The translations under genes and the position numbers were made by a program. Shown in pieces: positions 35,116-44,020 of a stretch of 64,000 nt of DNA (positions are counted from its first letter, which is position 1; every line of letters begins with the position of its first letter). The notes under the pieces were generated by a model that was not told the DNA's origin, did not search any database, and worked only from the letters and a program-made list of their open reading frames with translations. Origin of the DNA: Streptomyces sp. BK208 (GTDB taxonomy: Bacteria > Actinomycetota > Actinomycetes > Streptomycetales > Streptomycetaceae); assembly GCF_004364245.1 (NCBI RefSeq), contig NZ_SOAV01000002.1, forward strand, positions 434,001-498,000, given 5' to 3'.

Positions 35116-37740
35116 GTGACCGAGAACTCTCAGCAGCCGCAGCCCGCACCCGACACCGAACTGCCGACCCAGTACACGCCGGCCGAGGTAGAGGGGCAGC
35201 TGTACGAGCGCTGGGTGGAACGGGGTTACTTCGAGGCCGACGCGAAGAGCGAGAAGCCGCCCTACACCGTCGTCATCCCGCCGCCGAACGTCACGGGCAG
35301 CCTGCACCTCGGGCACGCCTTCGAGCACACGCTCATCGACGCCCTGACCCGCCGCAAGCGCATGCAGGGGTACGAGACGCTGTGGCAGCCCGGCATGGAC
35401 CACGCCGGCATCGCCACGCAGAACGTGGTCGAGCGCGAGCTGGGCAAGGAGGGCAAGTCCCGCCACGACCTCGGCCGGGAGGCGTTCGTCGAGCGCGTCT
35501 GGCAGTGGAAGGCCGAGTCCGGCGGCCAGATCAGCGGCCAGATGCGCCGCCTCGGCGACGCCGTCGCCTGGTCCCGTGAGCGCTTCACCATGGACGAGGG
35601 CCTCTCGCAGGCCGTCCAGACCATCTTCAAGCGGCTCTACGACGACGAGCTGATCTACCGCGCCGAGCGCATCATCAACTGGTGCCCGCGCTGCCTGACC
35701 GCGATCTCCGACATCGAGGTCGAGTACCAGGACGACGACGGCGAGCTGGTCTCCATGACGTACGGGGAGGGTGACGAGACCATCGTCGTCGCCACCACCC
35801 GCGCGGAGACGATGCTCGGTGACACGGCCGTCGCCGTCCACCCCGAGGACGAGCGCTACAAGCACCTGGTCGGCAAGCTCATCAAGCTGCCGCTGACCGA
35901 CCGTTCCATCCCGGTCGTCGCCGACGAGCACGTCGACCCCGAGTTCGGCACCGGCGCCGTCAAGGTGACGCCCGCCCACGACCCGAACGACTTCGAGATC
36001 GGCCAGCGGCACGCCCTGCCCTCCATCGCCGTGATGGACGAGCACGCCGTCATCACCGCCCACGGCCCCTTCCAGGGCCTGGACCGGCTGGAGGCCCGCT
36101 CCGCCATCGTCGCCGCGCTGCGCGCCGAGGGCCGGATCGTCGCCGAGAAGCGGCCCTACGTCCACAGCGTCGGCCACTGCTCGCGCTGCAAGACCACCAT
36201 CGAGCCGCGCCTGTCCATGCAGTGGTGGGTCAAGGTCGGCCCGCTGGCCAAGGCCGCCGGTGACGCCGTCCGCGACGGCAAGGTCAAGATCCACCCGCAG
36301 GAGATGGAGAAGCGGTACTTCGACTGGGTCGACAACCTCCACGACTGGTGCATCTCGCGCCAGCTGTGGTGGGGCCACCGCATCCCCGTCTGGTACGGCC
36401 CCGAGGGCGAGGTCGTCTGCGTCGGCCCCGGCGAGGAGCCGCCGAGCGGCGAGGGCTGGCACCAGGACTCCGACGTCCTGGACACCTGGTTCTCCTCCGG
36501 CCTGTGGCCCTTCTCCACGCTCGGCTGGCCCGAGCAGACCGAGTCGCTCGCGAAGTTCTACCCGAACTCCGTCCTGGTCACCGGCTACGACATCCTCTTC
36601 TTCTGGGTCGCCCGGATGATGATGTTCGGCCTCTACGCGATGGACGGCACCCCGCCGTTCCACACCATCGCCCTGCACGGCATGGTCCGTGACCAGAACG
36701 GCAAGAAGATGTCCAAGTCCTTCGGGAACGTGGTGAACCCGCTGGACTGGATGGACAAGTACGGCTCCGACGCCCTGCGCTTCACCCTCGCCCGCGGCGC
36801 CAACCCGGGCGTCGACGTCCCGATCGGCGAGGACTGGGTCCAGGGTTCGCGGAACTTCGCCAACAAGATCTGGAACGCCACCCGCTTCGCGCTGATGAAC
36901 GGCGCGACGGTCGAGGGCCCGCTGCCGGACGCCTCGCGGATGTCGTCCACGGACCGGTGGATCCTCTCCCGGCTCAACTCGGTGGTCGCCGAGGTCGACG
37001 CGTACTACGAGGACTACCAGTTCGCGAAGCTCTCCGACGCCCTGTTCCACTTCGCCTGGGACGAGGTCTTCGACTGGTACGTCGAGCTGTCCAAGACCAC
37101 CTTCCAGGCGGGCGGCGAGGCGGCCGAGGTCTCCCAGCGCGTCCTGGGCGAGGTCCTGGACGTGACGCTGCGTCTCCTCCACCCGGTGGTCCCCTTCGTC
37201 ACGGAGACCCTCTGGACCACCCTCACCGGCGGTGAGTCGGTCGTCATCGCCGAGTGGCCGTCCGACTCGGGCTTCCGGGACGCGGAGGCCGAGCGGGAGA
37301 TCGAGACCGTCCAGTCGGTGATCACCGAGGTCCGCCGCTTCCGCGCCGACCAGGGCCTCCAGCCCGGCCAGCGGGTTCCCGCCCGGCTGACCCTCGGGGG
37401 CAGCGCGCTCGCCGCCCACGAGGCGGCCGTCCGGCAGCTGCTGCGGCTCCAGCCGGAGGGCGAGTCCTTCACGGCGACGGCGACGCTGCCGGTCGCGGGC
37501 GTCGAGGTGGCCCTCGACCTGTCCGGCGTCATCGACTTCGCCGCCGAGCGCAAGCGGCTGGCGAAGGACCTCGCGGCGGCGGAGAAGGAGAAGGCCCAGG
37601 CCAACGCCAAGCTCGGCAACGAGGCGTTCCTCGCCAAGGCGCCGGACCACGTCGTGGACAAGATCCGGGGCCGCCTCGCCAAGGCGGACGAGGACATCGC
37701 CCGTATCCAGGCCCAGCTCGAGAAGCTGCCGGAGGCGTAA
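35116..37740 (+). CDS. valS: Valyl-tRNA synthetase
   Basis: An 874-residue class I aminoacyl-tRNA synthetase charging tRNA-Val. HIGH motif as HLGHA within [18 protein letters not shown] as KKMSKSFGN, editing domain with [15 protein letters not shown] and an anticodon-binding C-terminal half. It ends in a coiled-coil arm ([18 protein letters not shown]) typical of ValRS. GTG 35116 is chosen from the N-terminus MTENSQQ and the -10 box 7 nt upstream. Downstream, a terminator separates it from folC, although the two are often neighbours. Confidence 0.98.
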   Translation: MTENSQQPQPAPDTELPTQYTPAEVEGQLYERWVERGYFEADAKSEKPPYTVVIPPPNVTGSLHLGHAFEHTLIDALTRRKRMQGYETLWQPGMDHAGIATQNVVERELGKEGKSRHDLGREAFVERVWQWKAESGGQISGQMRRLGDAVAWSRERFTMDEGLSQAVQTIFKRLYDDELIYRAERIINWCPRCLTAISDIEVEYQDDDGELVSMTYGEGDETIVVATTRAETMLGDTAVAVHPEDERYKHLVGKLIKLPLTDRSIPVVADEHVDPEFGTGAVKVTPAHDPNDFEIGQRHALPSIAVMDEHAVITAHGPFQGLDRLEARSAIVAALRAEGRIVAEKRPYVHSVGHCSRCKTTIEPRLSMQWWVKVGPLAKAAGDAVRDGKVKIHPQEMEKRYFDWVDNLHDWCISRQLWWGHRIPVWYGPEGEVVCVGPGEEPPSGEGWHQDSDVLDTWFSSGLWPFSTLGWPEQTESLAKFYPNSVLVTGYDILFFWVARMMMFGLYAMDGTPPFHTIALHGMVRDQNGKKMSKSFGNVVNPLDWMDKYGSDALRFTLARGANPGVDVPIGEDWVQGSRNFANKIWNATRFALMNGATVEGPLPDASRMSSTDRWILSRLNSVVAEVDAYYEDYQFAKLSDALFHFAWDEVFDWYVELSKTTFQAGGEAAEVSQRVLGEVLDVTLRLLHPVVPFVTETLWTTLTGGESVVIAEWPSDSGFRDAEAEREIETVQSVITEVRRFRADQGLQPGQRVPARLTLGGSALAAHEAAVRQLLRLQPEGESFTATATLPVAGVEVALDLSGVIDFAAERKRLAKDLAAAEKEKAQANAKLGNEAFLAKAPDHVVDKIRGRLAKADEDIARIQAQLEKLPEA

Positions 37741-37752
37741 CGCCCGTGCGTC

Positions 37753-37794
37753 GACGAAGGTCCCCGGAGCGTTCCTGCGCCGGGGGCCTTCGTC
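37753..37794 (+). terminator. Terminator of valS
   Basis: GACGAAGGTCCCCGG and CCGGGGGCCTTCGTC pair over 15 bp with one G-T pair and a 12-nt loop. Confidence 0.85.
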
Positions 37795-37798
37795 ATCC

Positions 37799-37875
37799 AG
37801 GGACGCGGGGCCGTATCGATGTGCGGCTCCGCCGCCGGCGCGACTGCCCGCGGCGGCGGGCACGACCGGCCGCGG
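37799..37875. repeat. Interspersed intergenic repeat, copy B
   Basis: GACGCGGGGCCGTATCGATG, GCGGCTCCGCCGC and CGACCGGCCGCGG correspond block by block to copy A at 30768-30833, with extra sequence before the last block. It lies 4 bp after the valS terminator. Confidence 0.6.
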
Positions 37876-37887
37876 AGAGCGGGTACG

Positions 37888-37893
37888 TAGACT
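37888..37893 (+). promoter_or_regulatory. -10 box of folC, suggesting a leaderless mRNA
   Basis: TAGACT lies 7 nt before GTG 37901, the same spacing as at valS, with no Shine-Dalgarno sequence. Confidence 0.5.
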
Positions 37894-37900
37894 GGGCCCC

Positions 37901-39415
37901 GTGAGCGACATCCCCGGCGAGAACGACCAGCCCGACCCCCTCGACTCCTTCGACGAGATCATCGACGCGGAGACCACCCGCGACCCCGACCTCGCCGTCA
38001 TCGAGGCCGGCAGCCGCACCCTGCGCACCCAGGGCGGCCCCCCGCAGGCGGACGTCCCCGGGCGCCCCGAGGACCCCGAGGTGGACGCGGCCCTGCGCGC
38101 CGTGGAGACGGAGCTGGCGACCCGCTGGGGCGAGACCAAGCTGGAGCCGTCCGTCAGCAGGATCGCCGCGCTGATGGACGTGCTGGGGGAGCCGCAGCGC
38201 TCGTACCCCTCGATCCACATCACGGGGACCAACGGCAAGACCTCCACCGCCCGCATGATCGAGGCCCTGCTCGGCGCCTTCGAGCTGCGCACCGGCCGGT
38301 ACACCTCGCCGCACGTGCAGTCGGTCACCGAGCGGATCAGCCTGGACGGGGCGCCGGTCTCCGCCGAGCGGTTCATCGAGACGTACCAGGACATCAAGCC
38401 GTACGTCGAGATGGTCGACGCGCAGCAGGAGTACCGGCTGTCGTTCTTCGAGGTGCTCACCGCCATGGCGTACGCGGCCTTCGCCGACGCGCCCGTGGAC
38501 GTGGCCGTCGTCGAGGTCGGGATGGGCGGCTCCTGGGACGCCACCAACGTCGTCGACGGGGACGTCGCCGTCGTCACCCCCATCGACCTGGACCACACCG
38601 ACCGGCTCGGGGAGACGCCCGGCGAGATCGCGGTCGAGAAGTCCGGCATCGTCAAGCAGGACGCCACCGTGATCCTGGCCCAGCAGCCGGTGGACGCGGC
38701 GCAGGTGATGCTGAAGAAGGCCGTGGACGTCAACGCCACGGTGGCCCGGGAAGGGCTGGAGTTCGGCGTCGTCGCCCGCGAGGTCGCCGTCGGCGGGCAG
38801 CTGATGACGCTGCGCGGGCTCGGCGGCGAGTACACCGAGGTCTACCTGCCGCTGCACGGCGCCCACCAGGCGCACAACGCGGTGGTCGCGCTGGCCGCCG
38901 TCGAGGCGTTCTTCGGCGTCGGCGCGCAGCGTCCCGAGCCGCTGGACGTCGACACGGTCCGCAAGGCCTTCGCCTCCGTGGCCTCGCCGGGGCGGATGGA
39001 GGTGGTGCGGCGCTCGCCGACCGTGGTCCTCGACGCCGCGCACAACCCGGCGGGCGCCCGGGTGACCGCCGAGGCGGTCGGGGAGGCCTTCCAGTTCAGC
39101 CGGCTCATCGGCGTGGTCGGCGCCAGCGGCGACAAGAACGTGCGGGGGCTGCTGGAAGCCTTCGAGCCGGTCTTCGCCGAGGTCGTCGTCACCCAGAACT
39201 CCAGCCACCGCGCGATGGACGCCGACGCGCTGGCCGCGATCGCCGTCGAGGTCTTCGGCGAGGACCGCGTGCAGGTGGAGCCGCGGCTGCCGGACGCCCT
39301 GGAGGCCGCGATCACGCTGGCCGAGGAGGAGGGCGAGTTCGCGGGCGGCGGTGTGCTCGTCACCGGTTCCGTCATCACCGTCGGCGAGGCCCGACTGCTC
39401 CTCGGGAGGGGCTGA
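37901..39415 (+). CDS. folC: Folylpolyglutamate synthase / dihydrofolate synthase
   Basis: A 504-residue Mur-ligase-family enzyme adding glutamate to dihydropteroate or folates. ATP-binding P-loop HITGTNGKTSTARM, DHTDRLG and the AHNPAGA motif of the C-terminal domain are visible. An extra N-terminal region of about 65 acidic residues precedes the normal start of the domain, as in other actinobacterial FolCs. It runs directly into the DUF4233 gene, 6 bp apart. Confidence 0.96.
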   Translation: MSDIPGENDQPDPLDSFDEIIDAETTRDPDLAVIEAGSRTLRTQGGPPQADVPGRPEDPEVDAALRAVETELATRWGETKLEPSVSRIAALMDVLGEPQRSYPSIHITGTNGKTSTARMIEALLGAFELRTGRYTSPHVQSVTERISLDGAPVSAERFIETYQDIKPYVEMVDAQQEYRLSFFEVLTAMAYAAFADAPVDVAVVEVGMGGSWDATNVVDGDVAVVTPIDLDHTDRLGETPGEIAVEKSGIVKQDATVILAQQPVDAAQVMLKKAVDVNATVAREGLEFGVVAREVAVGGQLMTLRGLGGEYTEVYLPLHGAHQAHNAVVALAAVEAFFGVGAQRPEPLDVDTVRKAFASVASPGRMEVVRRSPTVVLDAAHNPAGARVTAEAVGEAFQFSRLIGVVGASGDKNVRGLLEAFEPVFAEVVVTQNSSHRAMDADALAAIAVEVFGEDRVQVEPRLPDALEAAITLAEEEGEFAGGGVLVTGSVITVGEARLLLGRG

Positions 39416-39421
39416 GAAACC

Positions 39422-39778
39422 GTGCGTACGCTCTGTGCTTCGACCTTGATCGGCGAGTTCTTCGTGATCGGCTTCGCCGGACTGGTCGCCATGAAGGACC
39501 CGGACCTGTCGGTGGCGACCGTGTGGACCGTCAGCGGTATCGCGATGTTCCTCAGCGTGCTGCTGTGCGGGGTCATCACCCGGCCGGGCGGCGTCGCCCT
39601 CGGCTGGGCGCTGCAGGTCGCGCTCATCGCCGCCGGCATCGTCGTGCCGACCATGTACTTCCTGGGCGCGATCTTCGCCGCCCTGTGGTGGGCCTCCGTG
39701 CACTACGGACGGAAGATCGACGAGGCGAAGGCGAGGTTCGCCGCCCAGGCCGAGGCCTCCGCGCCCGACCCCGCCTGA
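39422..39778 (+). CDS. DUF4233 membrane protein
   Basis: A 118-residue membrane protein with about four helices (the first begins near residue 8, the last near residue 77) and a charged C-terminal tail. The segment TPGVA-like GGVALGWALQ and MYFLGAIFAALWW match the DUF4233 family, found directly after folC in actinobacteria; function unknown. GTG 39422 follows the folC stop by 6 bp with GGAGGGG overlapping the folC end, so it is translationally linked. Confidence 0.85.
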   Translation: MRTLCASTLIGEFFVIGFAGLVAMKDPDLSVATVWTVSGIAMFLSVLLCGVITRPGGVALGWALQVALIAAGIVVPTMYFLGAIFAALWWASVHYGRKIDEAKARFAAQAEASAPDPA

Positions 39779-39990
39779 CAGGGCGGGCTCAGCCCGACAG
39801 GGCGGGCTCTGGCGGGCACGACGGGCTCTGGCGGGCTCTGGCGGGCACGGCGGGCCCCGCCTGACACGGCGGGCCTTGGCGGGCACGGCGGGCCCTGGCG
39901 GACACGGCGAGACCTGGCGGGCACGGGGGCCTTGGCGGGCACGGCGGGCTCTGCCCGACACGGCGGGCCCCGTCCGACGTGGCGGCCCCT
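39779..39990. repeat. 19-bp tandem repeat array
   Basis: About ten degenerate copies of TGGCGGGCAC-GGCGGGCCC with a 10+9-bp structure (19 bp). Period is not a multiple of 3 and no frame is convincingly coding. It fills the DUF4233-ndk gap; the remaining 39991-40173 carries the ndk promoter, which I cannot place. Confidence 0.8.
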
Positions 39991-40173
39991 CGACGCGCCC
40001 GGCGCCGCCAGGCGCCGACAGACCCCGCCCGGCCGTGGCCGACGGGACGGCCGGTCCCGGCACGGCGGGGGAGGGCCGGCCCCGGTCCGCCTGACGCTGC
40101 GTGACCGGCGTCGCGACACGCCCGGTAACCTCAGTCATCACCCGCACAACCGCACCTCTCCAAGGGAGCCCTC

Positions 40174-40587
40174 GTGACCCAGCGCAGCCTCGTCCTCCTC
40201 AAGCCCGACGCCGTCCGTCGTGGCCTGACCGGCGAGATCATCAGCCGTATCGAGCGCAAGGCCGGCTGGCAGATCACCGCGCTGGAACTGCGCACCCTGG
40301 ACACCGAGACGCTGGAGCAGCACTACGGCGAGCACAAGGGCAAGCCGTTCTACGAGCCGCTGGTCGAGTTCATGGCGTCCGGGCCGGTCGTGGCGATGGT
40401 CGTCGAGGGCGAGCGGGTCATCGAGGGCGTGCGCGCGCTGGCCGGTCCGACCGACCCGATCGCCGCCGCCCCCGGCTCCATCCGGGGCGACTACGGCGTG
40501 ATCGTCCGCGAGAACCTGATCCACGCCTCCGACTCCGAGGAGTCCGCCGAGCGCGAGCTGAAGATCTTCTTCCCGGGCCGGGCCTGA
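40174..40587 (+). CDS. ndk: Nucleoside diphosphate kinase
   Basis: A 137-residue enzyme equilibrating nucleoside di- and triphosphates by a phosphohistidine. The catalytic histidine H117 is in NLIHASDS, and KPDAVRRG and PGSIRGDYG are the expected motifs. GTG 40174 has AAGGGAG 5 nt upstream. It is a single gene ending in a terminator with a T-tract. Confidence 0.98.
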   Translation: MTQRSLVLLKPDAVRRGLTGEIISRIERKAGWQITALELRTLDTETLEQHYGEHKGKPFYEPLVEFMASGPVVAMVVEGERVIEGVRALAGPTDPIAAAPGSIRGDYGVIVRENLIHASDSEESAERELKIFFPGRA

Positions 40588-40590
40588 TCC

Positions 40591-40621
40591 TCCTCCGGGA
40601 CACGCCGGAGAGGCCTTTTTT
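40591..40621 (+). terminator. Canonical intrinsic terminator of ndk
   Basis: CTCCGG and CCGGAG surround a 6-nt loop, followed by AGGCC and a run of six T. A true T-tract terminator is unusual in this GC-rich genome. Confidence 0.85.
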
Positions 40622-40894
40622 CTGACGCGCTGTCAGTCGAATGGACCGGACGGAGCCGGGGCGGTCGCGCAAAAGCGACCGCCCTGTGGCATATGCGCGC
40701 CTGTTCGGGGGAACGGATGCCACCGTTGGCCCGTCTCCACGAGCGAGGCGGCGCGCCATCTGCTGACAATGGCGAAGACCCTCGCGCAGTGTTCGCGAAA
40801 GCGCGTCTACCATGGAAGCCTCCACGCGTCACTGCACCCACTTCGCCTACCTGAAAAGCCCTCAAAAGCTCCTGGGAAGGCCAGTCGAATCCTG

Positions 40895-41926
40895 ATGGGG
40901 AACTCAATGTCGTTCATCGGCCGTGACATGGCTGTCGACCTCGGGACCGCCAACACGCTGGTGTACGTCAGGGGTCGCGGGATCGTACTCAACGAGCCGT
41001 CCGTCGTCGCGATCAACACCAACACCGGTGGCATCCTCGCGGTCGGCGCCGAAGCGAAGAAGATGATCGGGCGCACGCCCGGCAACATCGTTGCCGTGCG
41101 TCCGCTGAAGGACGGCGTCATCGCCGACTTCGAGATCACCGAGCGGATGCTCCGCTACTTCATCCTGAAGATCCACAAGCGGCGGTATCTGGCTCGTCCG
41201 CGGGTCGTCGTCTGTGTGCCCTCGGGCATCACCGGCGTCGAGCGCCGCGCCGTCATCGAGGCGTCGTCCCAGGCCGGCGCCCGACAGGTGCACATCATCG
41301 AGGAACCCATGGCCGCGGCCATCGGCTCCGGCCTGCCGGTCCACGAGGCCACGGGCAACATGGTGGTGGACATCGGCGGCGGCACCACGGAGGTCGCGGT
41401 CATCTCGCTCGGCGGCATCGTCACGGCCCAGTCCATCCGCGTCGCGGGTGACGAGCTGGACAACGCGATCATCCAGCACGTGAAGAAGGAGTACAGCCTT
41501 CTGCTGGGTGAGCGCACGGCCGAACAGATCAAGATCACGATCGGCTCGGCGTACGACCTCGACTCCGACGAGCACACCGAAATCCGCGGCCGGGACCTCG
41601 TCTCCGGGCTGCCCAAGACCGTCGTCATCTCCGCCGCCGAAGTGCGCAAGGCGATCGAGGAGCCGGTCAACGCGATCGTCGACGCCGTCAAGACCACCCT
41701 CGACAAGTGTCCGCCGGAGCTGTCCGGCGACATCATGGACCGGGGCATCGTCCTGACCGGCGGCGGCGCGCTGCTGCGCGGGCTCGACGAACGGCTGCGC
41801 CGGGAGACCGGAATGCCGATCCACATCGCCGAGGACCCGCTCGACAGCGTGGCGCTCGGCAGCGGCAAGTGCGTCGAGGAGTTCGAGGCACTCCAGCAGG
41901 TGCTGGACGCCTCGCCCCGCAGATGA
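40895..41926 (+). CDS. mreB: Actin-like cell-shape protein MreB
   Basis: A 343-residue bacterial actin. Phosphate-1 motif [14 protein letters not shown], adenosine/phosphate-2 [14 protein letters not shown] and the C-terminal [16 protein letters not shown] are conserved. In Streptomyces MreB mainly protects spore-wall synthesis. ATG 40895 matches the N-terminus [11 protein letters not shown]; the inner ATG 40907, with GGGGA 5 nt upstream, is an alternative 4 residues shorter. First gene of the mreBCD-pbp2-rodA cluster; a hairpin follows, so downstream genes may depend on readthrough or their own promoter. Confidence 0.97.
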   Translation: MGNSMSFIGRDMAVDLGTANTLVYVRGRGIVLNEPSVVAINTNTGGILAVGAEAKKMIGRTPGNIVAVRPLKDGVIADFEITERMLRYFILKIHKRRYLARPRVVVCVPSGITGVERRAVIEASSQAGARQVHIIEEPMAAAIGSGLPVHEATGNMVVDIGGGTTEVAVISLGGIVTAQSIRVAGDELDNAIIQHVKKEYSLLLGERTAEQIKITIGSAYDLDSDEHTEIRGRDLVSGLPKTVVISAAEVRKAIEEPVNAIVDAVKTTLDKCPPELSGDIMDRGIVLTGGGALLRGLDERLRRETGMPIHIAEDPLDSVALGSGKCVEEFEALQQVLDASPRR

Positions 41927-41940
41927 CGTAACACTTCGGC

Positions 41941-41976
41941 TCCGCCGTACGAGACGATCTCCTCTCGTGCGGCGGA
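41941..41976 (+). terminator. Hairpin after mreB
   Basis: TCCGCCGTACGAGA and TCTCGTGCGGCGGA pair over 14 bp (one G-T) with an 8-nt loop. It would reduce readthrough into mreC, 149 bp downstream. Confidence 0.75.
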
Positions 41977-42125
41977 TCGTTGATATAGAGGGTTGTGGTG
42001 CCGGCGTGTGCGAAGGGCCCGGCGCGCCGCACACGCCAGGCACACCGAATCACCTGAATTCCTGAACACTGCCACGTACATTCCGAGATTCCCGAATTCC
42101 GACGAGGAAGGCACGGCCGCCGCAC

Positions 42126-43223
42126 GTGAGGGACACGAAAGAGAGCCGGCTGCTCCTGGTGCTGCTGATCGCCATCGCGTTCGCGCTGATCACGGTGGAC
42201 ATCCGCGGCGGGGAGGACTCACCGGTCGACGGTGCCCGGCAGGCCGCGGCCAACGTCTTCGGTCCGATCGAGAACGGGGTCTCCTCCGCGGTCGACCCGG
42301 TCGGCAACGCGGTCTCCGCGATCCGCGACTCCGGCGACCGGCACGACCGGCTCGCCGAACTGGAGACGCAGAACGCGGCCCTGAAGGCGAAGCTCGGCAG
42401 CGACGAGCGCGGCCGCAGCCGGCTCAAGCAGTTCGACAAGATGCTCGGACTCGCCGGCGCCGGCCAGTACGGCATCAAGGGCGCCCAGGTCATCGCCATA
42501 GGAGCGGCCCAGGGCTTCTCCTGGACCATCACCATCGACGCCGGCGCGAGCGACGGCATCGAGCGCGACATGACCGTCATCAACGGCGACGGACTCGTCG
42601 GCCGCGTGACCACCGTCGGCCCGAACACCGCCACCGTGCTCCTCGCCAACGACCCGGACTTCACCGTCGGCACCCGGCTGGAGTCCGGTGACGAGCTCGG
42701 CTTCGCCTCCGGCCAGGGCAGCCGCCCGCTGCGCGTCGAACTGCTCAACGGCAAGGCCGACGTCAAGAAGGGCGACCGCCTCGTCACCTTCGGCTCGCAG
42801 GCCGACAAGCCCTTCGTGCCGGGCGTGCCCGTCGGCACCATCACCCGCGTCGACCCCAACGGCGGCGACCTGACCCGGATCCTCGACGTCACGCCGTTCG
42901 TCGGCTTCACCAAGCTCGACATCGTCGGCGTCGTCGTCCAGGCCCCGGCCAAGGACCCGCGCGACACGGTCCTCCCGGAGAAGAAGCAGCCCAAGCCCAC
43001 GCCGACCGTGACGGTCACCGTCACCCCGGGTGCCGACCCCGAGGGGCAGGCACAGGACGGCGAGGCCGGCCGGAACGACGAGGCCGGGCAGAACGACGCC
43101 ACGGGTCAGAACGACGCCACCGGCCAGACGGATCAGACCGGCCAGACCGGCCAGACCGGCCAGACCGGCCAGACCGACCGGACCGGCCAGGCAGACCAGC
43201 AGAACGAGCAGACCGAGCCGTAG
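42126..43223 (+). CDS. mreC: Rod shape-determining protein MreC
   Basis: A 365-residue membrane-anchored scaffold of the elongation machinery. N-terminal membrane segment at about 9-25, coiled coil at about 75-105 (LAELETQNAALKAKL), then the MreC beta domain to about 285. The last ~80 residues are a hydrophilic tail of Gln/Thr/Gly/Asp repeats (GQTGQTGQT) with no counterpart in the core family. GTG 42126 has no strong ribosome-binding site. mreD follows 13 bp later. Confidence 0.95.
   Translation: MRDTKESRLLLVLLIAIAFALITVDIRGGEDSPVDGARQAAANVFGPIENGVSSAVDPVGNAVSAIRDSGDRHDRLAELETQNAALKAKLGSDERGRSRLKQFDKMLGLAGAGQYGIKGAQVIAIGAAQGFSWTITIDAGASDGIERDMTVINGDGLVGRVTTVGPNTATVLLANDPDFTVGTRLESGDELGFASGQGSRPLRVELLNGKADVKKGDRLVTFGSQADKPFVPGVPVGTITRVDPNGGDLTRILDVTPFVGFTKLDIVGVVVQAPAKDPRDTVLPEKKQPKPTPTVTVTVTPGADPEGQAQDGEAGRNDEAGQNDATGQNDATGQTDQTGQTGQTGQTGQTDRTGQADQQNEQTEP
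43136..43189. repeat. 9-bp in-frame tandem repeat encoding the MreC tail
   Basis: GACCGGCCA is repeated at 43136, 43145, 43154, 43163 and 43181, with a variant at 43172. It encodes TGQ units. The unit is nearly the same 9-mer (GACCGGAAC) repeated at 2217-2252. Confidence 0.85.
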
Positions 43224-43236
43224 GAGCCTTCACCCC

Positions 43237-43908
43237 ATGCGCGTCAACCGGATCCTGCTGTCCGTCGCCCTGGTCGTCGTCGCCCTGGTGATCCAGGTGA
43301 GCGTCCTCGCCCGCCTCCACCTGCCCGGCGCCGTCCCCGACCTGCTGCTGCTCACCGTCCTCGGCCTCGCCCTGGTCTACGGCCACGTCGGCGGCGCCCT
43401 CGTCGGCTTCGGCGCCGGACTCCTCGCCGACCTCGCCCCGCCCGCCGACCACGCCGCCGGCCGCTACGCCCTGGTGCTCTGCGTCATCGGCTACCTGGCC
43501 GGCCTCGCCAAGCCGGACAACGGACGGCTCCGCTCGGCCACCGGCCCCATGGTCGTCGTGGTCGCCGCCGCCGTCGGCACCACCCTGCTCTACGCAGGCG
43601 TCGGCGCCCTCGTCGGCGACACCGCCGCCCGCCACGTCGGCCTGCCCAGCCTGCTGTTCACCGCCGCCCTGTACGACCTGCTGCTCGCGCCCTTCGTCGT
43701 CCCCGGCATCATGGCGCTCGCCCGCCGCGCCGACAACGACCCGCTGGCCGACACCAACGCCGCCGCCCAGAGCCCGGACATCTCCTCCGGCTGGCTCTCC
43801 GGAGGCACCGGCCTGCGCATCGGCAGACAGCGCAACGCCCTGCGGGTGAAGACGGCACGGGCCCGCGTGGCCAAGGCCGGCCGCATCAAGGGGGTCAAGC
43901 GGCTGTGA
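43237..43908 (+). CDS. mreD: Rod shape-determining protein MreD
   Basis: A 223-residue integral membrane protein with about five helices (residues ~5-170) that links MreC to the wall synthases. The VPDLLLLTVLGLALVYG and GFGAGLLADLAPP segments fit the family. The cytoplasmic tail is basic. ATG 43237 has TAGGAG about 10 nt upstream. Confidence 0.93.
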   Translation: MRVNRILLSVALVVVALVIQVSVLARLHLPGAVPDLLLLTVLGLALVYGHVGGALVGFGAGLLADLAPPADHAAGRYALVLCVIGYLAGLAKPDNGRLRSATGPMVVVVAAAVGTTLLYAGVGALVGDTAARHVGLPSLLFTAALYDLLLAPFVVPGIMALARRADNDPLADTNAAAQSPDISSGWLSGGTGLRIGRQRNALRVKTARARVAKAGRIKGVKRL

Positions 43909-43957
43909 CGGCACGCCGGCACCCTCGTACACACGTCGTCAGGGGGAGGCAGCAGCA

Positions 43958-44020
43958 GTGACCACTGCCCACCCGTCGCCCACCACCACCCTCGACCGGA
44001 CGGGCCGCGCCCATGACTAA
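43958..44020 (+). CDS. Candidate 20-codon ORF overlapping the pbp2 start
   Basis: GTG 43958 has a strong GGGGGAGG 8 nt upstream and opens a 20-codon frame (begins MTTAHPSP, ends GRAHD) that stops at TAA 44018-44020, in another frame. The pbp2 ATG (44013) lies inside its last codons, while pbp2 itself has no Shine-Dalgarno sequence. This arrangement suggests termination-reinitiation coupling. The peptide may have no function beyond that. Confidence 0.5.
   Translation: MTTAHPSPTTTLDRTGRAHD

Noticed and set aside
35062..38835. 1257-codon frame antisense to valS and folC
   Set aside because: valS and folC are unmistakable on the other strand. The antisense product is Val/Leu/Asp/Gly-rich low complexity.
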